Shown here: positions 46,052 to 60,517 of the stretch, one piece after another | Position numbering within the stretch: position 1 is the first letter of the stretch | Layout: every line of letters starts with the position of its first letter | Source of the DNA: Rhytidiadelphus loreus | Taxonomy: Eukaryota > Streptophyta > Bryopsida > Hypnales > Hylocomiaceae | DNA: 64,000 nt | Direction of reading: 5' to 3' | NCBI GenBank assembly: GCA_947034895.1 | Contig: OX344762.1 | Coordinates: 11,847,501 to 11,911,500, forward strand | Position numbers and translations under genes: made by a program | Notes under the pieces: model-generated | What the model saw: only the letters and a program-made list of their open reading frames with translations | Database searches by the model: none | What the model was told of the DNA's origin: nothing

Positions 46052-46984
46052 ATGATGAGATCAAAATTATTGTTTAATCCATAGATTTCCTAGCATTTAG
46101 GGGCATAAAAAAATCAGTGATTTTGAAATGTTATAAGTCTAAATGTCTCTAAGGTATAAAAAATCTCAACCATGCAATCTTGCATTGCATGTGTTGTAGA
46201 TGATGTGAATCAAATTTGGAGTGAAGGTGATATTGTTTTAGTATTGAAAAAAAAAATGTTGAATTTTTTTTAGCAACACATTAGAGGTGAAATTCGATTT
46301 CTAAACCTACTCAAATGAAGAAACTTTAAACTATAAAGTACTTTAAAACCAACATGCAAACACATTGATAAAAGAAAATATCATTCAAATGACTCACTCT
46401 GTGCAAAATAGCTTTGAAATGTCAAAAAGTAGCAAAAAAAGTTGCAAGAAAAACATGTAAGGCTAAAACTCCTACTAAAATGCTTCTCAGACACTCATAA
46501 CTTCTTTGATTGATATAAAATTTTAACCACACAAATTGGACTAGTATGCACAACTTTTCCAAAAATATTTATTGAAGATGGGACTGTATGAAGAAGAAAT
46601 AGGCTAGCAAAGTTCATTGTAATCCAAAAGTATCTTGATTTTGAACTTTGAATGGCTAAACATTCAAAACAACTTGGATTGACATGAAAATTTTACCACA
46701 ATAATTAGACTTAGAGAGGAATCTAACCCAATAAATTTGATCAAAAACAAACATTGGATGAAGGAGATGCAAGCCCCCAAAGTTGCAACCATCAAAATGC
46801 AAATTGGTGAATTCAAATTGAACCCATGAACTTCAAATGGCTCCCAAAAATCAATGCATTTTGAATTGATCTGAAAATTTTACCACAAACTAGAAGAGAG
46901 AAGACATATTTTTCAACAATTTTTATTAAATCCAAACATCAGATGCAAAAGTTAACACACTTCCAATTGGACTTCCACTCAAGG
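46052..46984. other. AT-rich sequence, possible TTAA-family relic
   Basis: TTTAATCC near 46074 and GCATTTAGGGG near 46094 resemble TTAA-family ends. Phrases such as AGCAACACATTAGAGGTGAA are reminiscent of the T3/T4 interiors, but no full element could be delimited. Confidence 0.35.
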
Positions 46985-47219
46985 TTAACCCTTAAGCACT
47001 CCAATGTCCATATTTTGAATGATGAATAGAGGGCTTGGAGGCACTATTTGCAATAGTCCAACTAACTTCTCATACATCCAATGTAACACTTGAATCTTGA
47101 AAAGACAACCTTCCTTAATGACCAATTTCATGAAATTGCAGTAAATGACATTTTTGTAGAAAGATATAAGCAAAAATGTGCCAAATTTTGAAAAAGGATC
47201 AAGGCGTTAAGGGGTTAAG
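46985..47219. mobile_element. T5 miniature element with TTAA ends
   Basis: It starts TTAACCCTTAAGCACTCC and ends GGCGTTAAGGGGTTAA, imperfect inverted ends with TTAA at both edges. About 235 bp, non-coding, with an interior unlike the other families seen here. It lies just beyond the 3' end of CAND1. Confidence 0.65.
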
Positions 47220-47947
47220 GTGTCTGCATTGATGGATGCCCGCATGTTTTTTGAACCACTTAGGTGAGCGGAAAATTGTTGCAATAGTGTTGAGCTAAAT
47301 TGGACAGCATGATAATAAATAATTCATCATATATGGTAAACAGAGAGTCGCACAAAAATTATTCCATCAAATACATAGCCCAACAAGGATACCCAATATT
47401 GAGCAACGCCCTCTCTCCACGTCAAGCACAAACCAGCTTAGGGACATTAATTGCATTGCCAACCAGTTGGACACTCCCAACACACACTGCCCTGTATTTC
47501 AATATAACCGTACAGCGATTTAGTGGTCAGGGTCTACACGAGGCAATCTACCCAGAAACAAGCTCGCAAGAAGTGGTAGGAACCAGAAGTAGGGAGAGAC
47601 AAAACGAGCAACAGCTAAATTTTCACCGACAGGCCAGTTCCGACAATGGTGAAGTTGTTACCTTTCATGAAAAGGCCCGCAAAAATACCTCCAGTGAATA
47701 CCAAGAACTACTGATCTACGGATTGCAACGCTAGAGTTTTGGCACACTAAGGCATTGCTAACTTTTACATTCAATTTTGGGACTTGCTATTCCACCCGTA
47801 GCGAGGAGCCCATATGCAGCAGTATATAGAGCCCATGAAAGAATGACTTGCACTAGCCATCCTAAGTTGGACCTGCTGTAGGGCGGTCACGAGTATTGCT
47901 GCAGGCGCATGTTGAGCAGTGCTACATACTCCATTATCGGACGCAGT
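47220..47947 (-). other. probable 3' UTR and flank of CAND1
   Basis: Base composition rises in GC from about 47380 to the stop codon at 47948-47950, as expected for a 3' untranslated region of the minus-strand gene. A plus-strand open frame at 47300-47734 has no recognisable similarity and is probably fortuitous. Confidence 0.4.
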
Positions 47948-50900
47948 TTAATTCAGGTCCATAATATCCCCAGCGCCTAGTGTGTCGCTTTCATGACGCA
48001 CTGCGTTGTACTTCTCTGCAAGAGAGCCGACCTTGACCACATGGTTCATGAAAGATTTGAATCGCAGTGTAGGCTCCCCACTGCCAGATACACTTACAGT
48101 CAGAAAAATTAAAAATGAACATGGAATCTGAACCTTACCAAGACATTTGGATTAAACTAACCCTACAGAAGTGTCTGCCTTGCACAAGACGTGAAAGTCA
48201 GGATCCTTGCACTCAACGGCTCTCTTGGAGAAGACAAAAAGCTGAAGAAATTGCTTCACCAATGCAGATACCTCTTGTGACGGACACTGGACGTGACGAC
48301 CTACCTTATTCGGTTTAGAGAGTCAATTGCACGAAGTGCACTTCGGATCATGTCCTCATTGCGGTCAACCTCTTGCTTCACAGCATCGGGTTTTGTCTTG
48401 TGCTGGATAGTCTTCTCCAGGGGCTCGACAAGCGCATCCATCACTGTATCAAAAAGTCACTTTGTGCTTCATTTCATCAACATTGGCAATACGCCAGTTG
48501 TTACATCGATTCCCGTCAAATGGAGGCAAAACCAGCAATCAAAAACTTGGATACATCTCTCGATTAGAAGCCAGAAGTCAGAATTTACCGGCTAAAACTG
48601 CACCCCCACACTTGGAAGCCAACTTCGATAGAATGAGGTGGCATGGCATTTTCACATCATAATGATCTGCACAAACAACAGAAAGCGGTAACATTATTTG
48701 TTCTGAATCCAATATGTACTATAAACTTGATGTACTACATGACCACATATAACTTCAATTCAAGTCCGCAATCTAAAATATCTTGTGCACATGCCTTGCT
48801 GATGGATTGATATGCAAAAACATTGATCATCAGAGACCCAGGGACAGACCTGCTAAACCAGACAATAGATGAGGGGTGATGAAAAGTGAAGGATCAATCT
48901 TGTCCAAGCAGCTGTCGAGCAGGGTATCCACACATTCAAAGGCTCCCTTCCTGAGTTCCAAACCATCATCCACAATATGTTTGAAAGGTCCAAGATCCAC
49001 GGTCCTGATCAACTCTTTCTGCACATACGAGCGATAAGATATTTTAGCGAGCAATTACTCGGAATCATTCCGATTTTTTATCTTCACAGACGAGAAGTGC
49101 AAAGAACCAACCAACCAAGAACTAAGCAATCCCCCAATACCGGAAAAACATAGATCCAGAGTGCGTTGATGCACCTTGACTACTGTTTGATCGTAGAGGA
49201 GTGGCAACAATGTGGGCAGTAATTCCTTCACCAGTGCAGGCTTGTTATGCGCTGCCGTACTCAAAGCTGACACTGCAGCCCTCCTTACATGCTGCATTAT
49301 TATCCATACGAGAGAAATTTTCAATTCCGGATCATACTGGAACGAGCAATGAAGTCATCAAGTATTGCTCCTTAGTACTATACCACATATCACACATCAA
49401 GCTCCGGACCAAGTTCTAATTAGAGAAACAAGAAGCATGAGCACTTCAGCATGGCTACGCGATTCACAGCGTAATCCAAAGACTACAGCAACTATTGAGA
49501 GCCACACAAGCTTTTCTAAATTCGTTAGCAAAATCTCAAATCACGCACACATTTTTCTGTTCAGCAGAGGCAGAAAAATCTTACCCTGTCTTCATCCTTG
49601 ATGAGAAGCAAAAACGACGAGATACATGACTTAACGTAGGAGTCAATAGGCTGCGGTCGCTCGACAATAGTATATTTAATCGCAATAACCACTGTGGCTC
49701 TAGTATAAGCTGAGGGACTCGCTGCGCGTTCCTGAAACGATATCAGACAGACATGCATCAAAAGGTGCTTAAATACATGATTAAGATGAATATCAGCCAA
49801 AGCAACAGAAAATAGTAATAATTGCTACAAGACTCCAATTAACTCAGACAATTAGAAAAAGGCAGGGCCAACCTTCAGAGCAGGCACCAATTTTTCAGGT
49901 TCGATAAGCGCCAACTTTCCCAGACACTCCGCTACGACATTCCGAACCCCTTCCTCTTCACTCTCGCAATGTGTAAACAGCAAACTCAGGATCTTCTGAA
50001 CATCTGCGTCTTGCAGATCCATATTTCCTTTTGCTTCACCATCCATAGATTGGCGTGCTATGACCTGGAACCAACCTTTAAAATCAACACAGCTCACAAT
50101 GAAATGCACAACAGGAATAAAATGTTTGAAGAGAGGAGATTTTTACCTCTTTCAAGGAATGGAGAAGTAGATATTGAAGTTTAGCCTGGCGGTCGATTTG
50201 GTTGAGGATGAAAGGCAGATACAGAGCCAAGTTTCCAACGGCAATATTACCCAATGCATATGACGCGGCAGCCTTAATCTCCTCGGATGGGGACTGAAAA
50301 GATCTAATCACAACGCTTTCAATGTTGGAGTGTATACGTAGGTCCTTTCTTCTTCCAATTTCACCAAGGCACAATAAAGATAATAGCTGGGTCTGCAATA
50401 AGTTAACGTGCTTGAGAATTTGAAATGAAAAAATAAATTGAAGATTGAAATGGTCTGTGAGCAGCAAGAGTCACGTTACACAAACGCACAACATACTGTC
50501 ATACATGTCAAATCCTTCAAAATTTATAAAAAATAATTGCTAAAGCATCAAGAAGAATTGAGGCAAGCAGCAATAATTGAGAACCAAAGACTAGGTATGA
50601 AGGTCTATAACTTACTGCATCCGTGCCATTGCTAGTCCTTAAAGTAGTAACCAGCATGCTCACAGTCTGGGAGCACATTGCTTCTCCAGCTGCCAGACAC
50701 AACACAGCCGCACATTGAGCAGTAGAATGGAAGGCCTGCTTGCTAGCAGGCCCACCAGGAGACGCACTTCTTGCAGTGGAAAGTAAAGCTTCTAATAATG
50801 TGTCAAAACTTGTATTTGCTGATTGTACCAGTGCCGCAAAAAAGGCTTGAAGTGTCTGACATCCAGGTTTTCCCAGGTCACACCCACGTTAGACAGGACA

Positions 50901-53900
50901 ATATCTTGTATTTACTAAAATATTAGAAGAATATGAGAGCACATTGTGTAGATAATCAATCTAACAAAAGATACTAGGCATCCTTTACGCGGTAATCAAA
51001 CACTGGTTCATTAGATAGATAATCGGCACATTGCAAATTCAAAATAGTTAGCAATATTACTTGCAACGCTTGACCCTGTAGTAAAGAACTTTTTACAAGG
51101 ACAAGTGCTTGAGGTAGAACGCGTTCCCTAACAGCAGCACCAGCATTGGAGTGGTGTTTTTTATCAACCATCATGGTGCAACATAATTCCAATGTTAAAG
51201 CTGTCATGTGCAAGTCTGCGTCACTGCAAAACCAGTAACAAAAAAAGCATTGTCAGAAAGGATCGCATACATCCAAAACCCCATTGAAGACTTCGAACTT
51301 AGTCGTAAGCTGCAGGTGAAACCTTTGAAAAAATGTTACTTGCCGCAGAGAAAGCTATACCATCTATGTTTCGTTTTGACTGCGACAATTTTCAGTCTAA
51401 TTACTGCGCTCTTTGATGGTCAAATGAGGAAAGATCTCAGATAGATTACCCACCTAATAAGAGAGGATAACTCCGTAACAATAGATTCGTAGCTGGCTGG
51501 ACTTATTTTATTGCTGTAAGCAGTCAGCAGCGAATTCAATGTGCCCAATGAAGCCTGTCTCAGAGCTCGGTTTGCCTGTTCAAGCATGCCCTGGTCAAAT
51601 CATGGCAGCAAAATAACATCCTTCACAAACAAGTTTGAGGCACTTCAAGGAATAGCACGTGAAAGAGTTTCTACACTATGCATACCTTGCGCAAGAACGT
51701 TGTCAGCTCCGTAACAACTTGCTCTAAGACTGAAGATAAGTCAATATTCAAAGGCGACTCTGCAATAGTTGCAAAGGCCTGCATTCCAATACAGTTATGT
51801 CAAAGAGAGAAACATAGTATCATACTACAGTCCAAGCATATCATGCTAAAGTCAACGAAAATGTCTCAGCATGCTATGATCAGACAAGGACAATAAACTC
51901 CAGTGTCAATGAAGCTTCAACCTTAACAGCTGTAAGTCTTGTAATTTCATTGCGCAATCGCTCCAACAACAGTGGCAAGCATGTGCCAAGCTCCTTCTTG
52001 AGATGATCTCCAAGAATGGAGATAACAAGTCCCATGCAAGATATTGCACATTCCTTTACTTCCTGTAATCCACTTCACTATATTAGCGCAAAATCCAAAG
52101 TAAGTCTAAGCCTCAGAAGAATTTCCACGAAAGAAGCGCTCTTTTCTCAGTCAGTATACTCGGAATATCTACCCCTACGGCCGTGCAGTTGCTATCGAGG
52201 GGTGACATGCTTGGAATGGTGTAATTAAATTCTAAAACCATGAGTGGTACCCCGCCACTAGGGCATTGTACGCTCTACAGTGATTTTCTGGTAATAAGAA
52301 ACTTGGGGTTATTCAGCCCAAGTAAGAAGATGTAAACCACACAAAACTCAAAGTACCCTGTCCTCACATTCACACTAATCAATTAGAAGCTACAAACCTG
52401 GTCTTGATCTTGAGCCGTCAACCGCTTAAAGATAGCATTGTAAATGGGTTGCACAAATGGGACGAAATTGAAAGCAGGGGGCTGCAAGCAGTGGAAAGTG
52501 CATCAATTATTTGAAAATTGTCCATCAGGAAAATATTACCATGTAATAAAGCTACCATGTCTATGAAAGGTCTCTTAAATTAGCAAACTGCATGAAAATG
52601 ATGAACTTAATTACTTATAAATCGACTGTTCAAACGAGCAGAATCTGCAAATTTTACGTTAACCGTAGAAATACTAGCACTACAAAATAAGAAAGCTCTA
52701 AGGAACGTGCTTACATTATCAAAATTAGGGCGAATCGCTTTGACAAGCTCTCCACAAACTCTTAAAGCCTCAGCAGTCACTTTGTAATATCTCTCTCCAA
52801 CAGCAGCAAGCACAGGTGTCGACAAGGCCTAAAACAGGAACAGATTAATAGTGCTCAGGCAGATATCCCACCCCTTCAAACCTTCACAACCACAATGATC
52901 TGCTGTGACAGGGCTAAATTCTACAAAAATACTTTCAAGTACCTGCATCAACAAAATTTGGGAAATACACCAAACGACTAGCAGTGCCAAAAACTTCAGC
53001 AACGGTAGGGACATTTTGGATACCAATTCAGCATAGCCTACCTTGATGTGGGGATGAAAGACTGCCGGTGCATGGGAAGCCATAACCAATCGAGTAAACA
53101 CCAAGGCTTCAATTTTCAAATTGGAATTTGAAGCCTTATCCTGCAGCATCATAATAGATTATAAATAATAGATAGTAGATCATAATAAATTACAAACACT
53201 CAATGCAGTCAAATTTGAATTCAATAATCATCACTTACATTCAATGCCTTCTCGATGCCAGGAACCAAGGAACCCATGTGTTCAGACAGAGAATTGGGTA
53301 GCACTATGACCAGCTCCTTCAGAACAGAGAATGCACCCACCTGAAGACGTCACCAGATTGAACACGTCATTACCTTGTAAACGTCTTCATTTGTTAAACA
53401 ACAAAGATATAACAAAATGAGCCACCGGAAGAAAAGGCTATTGGGTACCAGCTGCTTCATAAGTACTGAAATAAGGACATCAGCAAATCTAGAAAAGATT
53501 CAGCACAGCTAAAGATCACCTTAGTCTTCAAAGATTTCTCACGGAGCTGCTTGTTAAGTGATTTGACAACCTTTGATACTTCCTGTTGCAGAACGTGCAA
53601 CGGGCTGCCACAACCACATAGCGTCACCCTCAGTTTCCTTATTACCCCCCTTGGGAAAGCATCAATATCCACTGGATTATTGTATGGGAAAATGCTGCCT
53701 CATCCAAGAAACTGTAACAGGCCTGGGCGCAATCATGATAATAAGCATTATACTAGAAGCTAGACTTGGAAAAATCATGAGGTGAATAGGGCACCTAAAT
53801 GGATTGGCAAGGCCTCCAGAACCTTTGGTCACATTCCCTGTTTGCCGAAGAAGATCAATGAAAGCATTGAAGACATCGATCTGACAGCAAGAAAGAGACA

Positions 53901-56900
53901 CTTAGTACGTGAACAGAATTACAGAGATTATTTACTGAAGCACCACAAAAGATGACAAATATTTGTACCTTAACATTCTCCTCCCTCTCCTTGAAACGCT
54001 CGATCAATTTTGGACTGGCCTGGATCACCAATGTAAGATATATTAGTAAACCTTGATTCAACTGAAGTTAAAAATAAGGAGAAAGATAATAATGCAATCT
54101 GCAATCAGCTCTTCAAAAAAATCACATAGACCTCAGAACTAACATACCGGGTAGTGTCAGTCAATACCATTAAACAGAAAATACCATTTTAAGGACACAT
54201 TTAGTGCAGAACAGTCAAGTTTGCACTTCACATGTCCCTGCAAAAAGGGGCAAAGAAATTACTTTAACATAAAGCTCGCCAAGCATCTCAGGCCTCGAAG
54301 AGATCACAGCGGACAAGGATTTGGCCGCAGCCCTTCGCACTTTCCAGCTCACATCTTCATCGTCACTGTACTCATCTGCGCTCTCTCTGTTCAGAGACAT
54401 TCAGGTTGTCAGGCCTTCTGTCAAAAGAATCAACCAAAATAGTGGAACACCAAGAGATCCACTCCCCGCGCTGATTTTGCAATAGCTAAAAGACTAACAA
54501 CCAATTTAAAAGATTTTCCAAAAATTTCATCATTAACGAGGGTGAAATTCAGTATCTATTTACAATCCATAAATATATAACAAAAGCCAGTTTTAAGGTA
54601 CAAGCCCTCTAAGAAAATGTCAAATCTGTCTCCCTCGCATGCTCATGCTTGGCAAGGATGCTCTAAAAAGTAGACCAGAGAGGCAGAGCCCATACTCATC
54701 CTCATCTTCTTCGCCATCCATATCCTCATCCAGGTCTTCATCCATATCATCCGTAAAATTGGGGTCGTAACTCAAGTACTCAAGACTCAAGTCCAAAATC
54801 AGGCCAGTATGAGGTGCAACATCTCTGGGGCATCGTAAAATGAAACTCTCCAACGCCTGATACAACAGTAAAAATATAAAATAAATGATAATTTGCAAGG
54901 GTCCTGGTTCCAATTATTGACCAAGCTCTGTTGTCACAGCATCGTTACGCTTTGAAAATTGACACTCAAATTTATCTAATCCTGCTAATTCGATGAGATT
55001 CTCGATAAGTATTCTCTCATACTCGACTTTCAAGTCTACAACCAAATGACCAGCACACATAACAACTCCCAACAAGTGAGTTCAAGTCACTGGCAACCTC
55101 TGAAGCTAGTTTTCAGTACCTGTTGCAGTGCGTGACACAATATTGCAACCGGCATTGAAGCACTATACCTGTAAGCTGTTCTCTCGGAGTTCATCATCAT
55201 TCTCAGATGCATTGTGGCAATAGCTGATAAGGAGTGGAACAACTTCGTTTAAATGCGGGCCAAACCGATAACCAACTGCACGGCTGAAAGCAGAACACAA
55301 AGTTCCACAAAATTTAATACATACAGATCCATCAACTCATCGAAACAACAGAAAATAATGGTCTGGCAATAATTCATCCAGCATGCCACACCAAGTGGCA
55401 GGAGCGATTAAAGTCACTGAAGCCTACTACTGCACTACATAATTGTGAGAGACTATGTTGTGTCTGGGAGCTTGCAAACACACGGTGGGGCAATACGAGG
55501 GGCCGAAGCACTCTGTTGTAAGACATGCACATATGACCTACACGACATCTTTGAAGTTCGCAACCACCTAATCTACCCAGTAAATCTGAAAAGGAGTAAT
55601 ACATGGTCGACGTCCTCACCAGAAAGCCCCTATCATTTGAATATTGGTCCGCGTCATATCTGGTTTCACGTCTTTGTTCTTCAGTATCTGAACAACATTG
55701 ACAGTTGCTCTTGCAAGAAGGTCATCAGACATGGTAGCAGCCAAAGTAGCTGCGTACAAAAATGCACACGTCAGCACCAATATGCACTGTTTTTCGTAAA
55801 GATTCATACAAGGACAAGCCCAAACTCTAACTGCATCCCCACAATCCCTCGAAATCCTAAAACGCACTAAAAAAATCTACTAGAAAATCTTGCACCGAGA
55901 CTTATGCACTCACCAAGACACTGGATGGCACGCTTTCTAAGGCCTGCACGTTGCAAGTTGAGTTGCACTAGGAGTGCGTTCATCAACTTCTCATGGTCTG
56001 CAGTCATGAGACTTCCAAAACGATGAAGAACGTCACACAAAATATCCAGGCACTCACTCTTCACCTCTGTACTTGTGTCCTGCATCAATCGTTGTCCTCT
56101 TGGATAAGCTACAGAACTTGATAACGCAGTATATTGGAACATTGTCAAAATAAGTTACTCACATCATTCAGGTACTAAACCTAACAGATGTGAAGGCTTT
56201 GCAACAAACCGGATTTGTTATGCCCTTGATCAGTTTTGGGGTAAGGGAGACAACAACACACTGTGCTACGTTTCCACTCGATATCTCAGCCACAACCGTC
56301 TTCAGTGCTATACTCGCAATGTCCCGCTGTTGCTCTTTACCGGTGAGGAGCTTCTGGCACAGAGATTCCACAATCTCCACAACTCTACTCTCATGAACCT
56401 TTTTCACCAACGGCGCCAAGCTGTATGCACGAGTCGCATGAATCAGAAGACAGCTCAACAGAAAATGAGACACTTCATATAATCAAATACCTGTGTTACT
56501 TAACATCCATTTCTGTTTTTGCTCGAACCTATTCTTCAAGCTCCCTGTTATGTCCTATATCACTCGAGTCACATTACAAAAGCAGTTCAAATATCACTTC
56601 TTAGGCGATAATTTATGGGCACAATCCTGGTTAAAGGAATACATAGAGAAAATTCAGGGTCTTATGAGGTCGCATCAATATCATAGCAAGCCACGATGAG
56701 AGTCCCGATATTTCTCAGACCTACTCCAATTTGTAGCGCATGCTTGTCATAAATCTTTCAGCTGAGAAAGTACTAGTTAAAGTGATCCACTCTAAAAAAC
56801 TTGGGGTCCTCAGAATCAAGACCGATATTGTAAAGAGACAGGCCAAGAGCGCTGACATACGAGGACACGAGCTAGACTAGGTGCTTACAAAGACTACAGA

Positions 56901-57869
56901 TTAAAGACCAGATGCGTGGGCATTGTCTACACTAAATATATAATAATCCAGGCACTTGCAAAGAACGAGCAGAATCTTGAAAATTTACGACAAACTCAGG
57001 ATATCGGTAACAAAAGCACCCATTTGCGAACACCTTTGTGGTTAAGTGCTGAAATAAAATGACAATATAAGGGATTTGCATTGAAACAGTACAAGGCTTA
57101 CCACTTGACTGCAAGCCCTGATATATCTCCAGACGCATCATCAAGTTGTTGAAGAACTATTTGTGATACTTTGCGTTCGGTATCAGCATCTAATTTAAAA
57201 TTATCTTTCTGAAGCTCGTTCAGCAGGTCAGATGTGGCCATGTACCGAAAATCCTTGTCTTTTGAGGCAATCTGCAACAACCAGAATCATCAGGCTCAGA
57301 ACGATTTAGGGAGGACATAGCGTCTTTAAACTGTGAATAGCTCAGGACCACATCATGCCAAGTCTAATACAAACGACTCATATTATAAAGAGATCCTTCA
57401 AAAATGTCTTGAGGATCTCACTATAATATAATTGGTCGTAAGTTGGAAATAGAGTTGAAAAACACGATGGTCGCCCGAAGTTCTGTAGTTTTATTCTCGA
57501 AACTCTATCCCTCTGCTCTTGGTTATTATCATATAACGATTCCATTCAAGTAGAACCACTAACAGACTCCCCTCCTGAATCACAAGACTCATAAATCTTT
57601 GACATATTAAATTAGCTACACCTAAAAGTACTGAGATCCACATGACAGAAGCTCATAAATTCAACAGAAGCGGAAGGATTCGACGTAGATATACGAGAAA
57701 GATCTAGGAGGACTGGCAGATTCGAAGCTCAGAAGTGGAGTAGATCGTTCACAATCTCCTTCTCTGGTTGGAGGGACAGTCACTCTCACAAATCAGTAAA
57801 AGTTAACAATAAAGAGAGATGGAGAGCATTTACCTTTTCTAAGATCAGGCCCACTGCAAGACTCGCCAT
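47948..57869 (-). CDS. CAND1: CAND1, cullin-associated NEDD8-dissociated protein 1
   Basis: An intact 1237-aa CAND1, the HEAT-repeat protein that grips un-neddylated cullin-RBX1 and exchanges F-box receptors. Twenty-eight coding exons, minus strand, all GT-AG and in phase: 57834-57869, 57102-57271, 56210-56420, 55914-56079, 55620-55749, 55169-55283, 54696-54856, 54263-54386, 53969-54019, 53795-53880, 53520-53604, 53239-53340, 53042-53140, 52715-52828, 52398-52481, 51922-52062, 51686-51778, 51454-51575, 51061-51223, 50616-50855, 50147-50392, 49873-50064, 49585-49731, 49175-49291, 48850-49018, 48589-48666, 48305-48443, 47948-48080. Landmarks: [20 protein letters not shown] near the N-terminus, [10 protein letters not shown], an acidic loop (about 312-345), [23 protein letters not shown], and a C-terminal TIP120 region with [20 protein letters not shown]. 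Arabidopsis CAND1 is about 1219 aa. The ATG exon encodes only 12 residues ([12 protein letters not shown]). Confidence 0.96.
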
Positions 57870-59539
57870 CTTGACAGAGTCTGTTTGACCTGATAACTCT
57901 AATGTTCGTACCAAACCTCGGAAGGATAACCGTTCCTGCCAATGCTTCCTATTGAAAATTAGATCATAACATCGACGGAGAGTGCACTTGCAGTTGCATG
58001 CAGAGCCAGAAGATGTCGCTCAAGCTGTTGAAATTCTGCATATCGACAAGAGAAATACGATGTTAAGTCTATAAAATATGAAAGAGCCCGTTTAAAATGG
58101 CACTTGAGTGATTTATACACGCCTGGAGCAATGCCATCTAAAACTAAAACTAAACATTAAGTTCAATACAACTTGGTCGCCTCAAGATGATTTCTCACGA
58201 GTTGAAATTGAAAAAACTTCTCCCAGTGACCCAAACGAACATACCGAATCAAAGCCTACCAAATTTGCGTCCGGGACAAAAAAAAATGGACTCAAAACTT
58301 AGAACCCACACCCCGCTGGGCAATTGACAGTGCCAGATCTAATCAGGTCCAGAGAATTGCCAAAAACCATGAAAAGATACAGTGTTAAACGCGTGCAAAG
58401 TCTATCCATGTCCACAACGTCGTAGAGGAACATGTGTACCTAGTCAAACGTCGACATAGGGTACATATGACCAAAACTTACGAGATATAACCCCGCCGCA
58501 CCACTTCCGTTCCAGTCTGCATTTTCGCTCTGGGCATGCTAAGCCCTAATCACTGTGCAGATTGAAAAATGCAGACCACTGACAGAACAAGAATCTTGCA
58601 CGGATTCCAATTTCACGTTCCGTAATCCAAATTCACGCCAACCATCATTCCTAGGCACTGATTGTACACCCAACTACAATTATTGATTGCATTTAAAATA
58701 CTGAACCCCCAAGGGTCTCCTTCTATCTTCTGCAATTCAAGTCACAATGCAAGACGCAACAACCTGTTCAAAACTACTGCATCTGCTCGCACCATTTCCG
58801 AAACTTATTTAAATGGCCGCAAATCCCGGGGGTCAGTTTCAACAAACTCGATCCGATCCCACGACACTTCACATCGAAAAACTAAACTTTCCACGTAAAC
58901 TACTAAAAATGCCCGATCGCCTATCCAACACAAAATTATGTAGCAAGCTTCAATAACTCCCCCTCCCTCGTCCCTTTCAAAAATAAAGCCACGCCGAAAT
59001 CAATCAATTCCAAACCATCATTTCTTCGCATACTCTTAAAAATCCTTCCAACAAACCCTAACGATCCTCCAACGAATAAAACCAATCCCGAATTCACGAA
59101 AAAACAGGCCAAACTTCCAAAGAAACGCACCGCACGATCTCAGCTGCAAAATGCGCTCTACAAATCCCCACTGCGACTCGGTCAATGGAACAGGAAACTT
59201 ACAGAATCGATCGAAAGGGTGTAGCAGCCTAGACAGAGGATTGCGAGCTTGTGACACTAAGAACCAGCGAAAAGAAAACCATGCATCTGTTCGAGCAACG
59301 GAAAGGAACGGGAATCTAAGTTTACTTACAACGCTCTAGAGCTCCGGAGCTTCTTCTCCCCCGCACCACTACTCTTGGTGTTTCCGACATAGCTCGCTCG
59401 CATTTGCTGGGATGGAGCTTTGGGCTCTGCTGCTGCTGAGAATTTAGGGTTTGGTGCCCGAGCCCGAGTCTGGCAGGACGGATGAGAGGGCCTTCTTCTT
59501 GGAGCAGCCGGTCATGGGTTCCACTTCTATTGATGGGGG
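57870..59539 (-). promoter_or_regulatory. CAND1 leader exons and promoter
   Basis: Reading the minus strand, a first leader exon probably ends at 59330 (CGTT|GTAAGTAAAC). A 71-bp leader exon fits 58552-58482 (CTGCACAG| before, |GTAAGTTTTG after), and the ATG exon may start at 57948 (TTTTCAATAG|). Transcription likely begins near 59400-59500, in GC-rich sequence. Splice sites are seen; their use is inferred. Confidence 0.5.
59444..59452 (-). promoter_or_regulatory. telo-box in the CAND1 promoter/leader
   Basis: AAACCCTAA on the minus strand, the plant telo-box common near transcription starts of growth-related housekeeping genes. Related motifs occur at 39659-39666 (MAM33 promoter) and at about 4464 and 4479 (first intron of the DCP5-like gene). 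Confidence 0.5.
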
Positions 59540-60517
59540 GAGGGGGTTTAAAAAAAAATTGGTCAAATTAAACTGTTACACCAAATAAATTTTAATATTT
59601 TTTTTATGTCTGCCGGCCATGGGTTCTTTTCTCTTCATACAAAGGTAAGGTAGTATGCTCTAAAAGCGACCATTTAACCTTTTTCATAGGCTTACGTGGA
59701 CAGAATTATTTTTGATTATTTTTCAGAGAAAGGAAAATAGATGTGGAACCTAACACAAGTGGTTTTGTATTTTTTCAACCCTTTTTGAATTACTTATAAA
59801 TTTTCAAAGATTCAGGGCATAGGCACCTATTTGTGACAATAGGTCTCCCAAAATCTGTCCACTTGCAATTTGCAAAGAGATGTGCGGAAATCAAAGACAA
59901 TGATTGGTTCTTGCAATAGAAAAACAATTTTTCCTTGATGCATTCAATTGCTAAAATGGTCCATTTAAGGATCACCCCATCTCCATTCTCCACCTAAAAA
60001 TAGGGATGGTTTGAAGAAGATGGGCACTTTTAGAGCATACTACCTTAGCATGCACATTTTGTATGCATTCATTGAGTAGTATGGTACTTTATTTCTATTG
60101 TTTATTTTAATTTTTTATTCTTATATAATTGAGTAATATTTGCAAAATTTAAATTCCCACACTCTTTAGTACTAACATTCTATGGCTAAAAGAGTGTAAG
60201 ATATGTGCACCCATAATCATCAATGTGAGAAATGTGACTCCTACATTTGGACCAATAAGTGACACTAAGACCTAGATAAGGATGATAAAAGATGTACACA
60301 ATCAAAACAAGAGAATTTAGGGAATCCTAGTGTCAATTTTTGGAACACCTAAGAACACACTTTGAAATTTTACAATTCATCCATGCAGTATGTGTATAAT
60401 GCCTTGCCAAAGTACATTGAAATCTTCTTTCACATGTCTATAAGATCCAATCGAAGGAATCTTTTGTAATACCATGGCTTGAGGTCACTTTCGACACATT
60501 TTTGCCAAATAATTATT
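59540..60517. other. intergenic sequence, no gene seen
   Basis: AT-rich flank upstream of CAND1 with no recognisable gene or element. GTATGCTCTAAAAG near 59655 and, inverted, CTTTTAGAGCATAC near 60030 form a pair about 400 bp apart, possibly an old element boundary. Confidence 0.4.

Noticed and set aside
47300..47734. A plus-strand open frame beyond the CAND1 stop as a separate gene
   Set aside because: It has no recognisable domain, lies in the probable CAND1 3' UTR on the other strand, and is rich in low-information residues.
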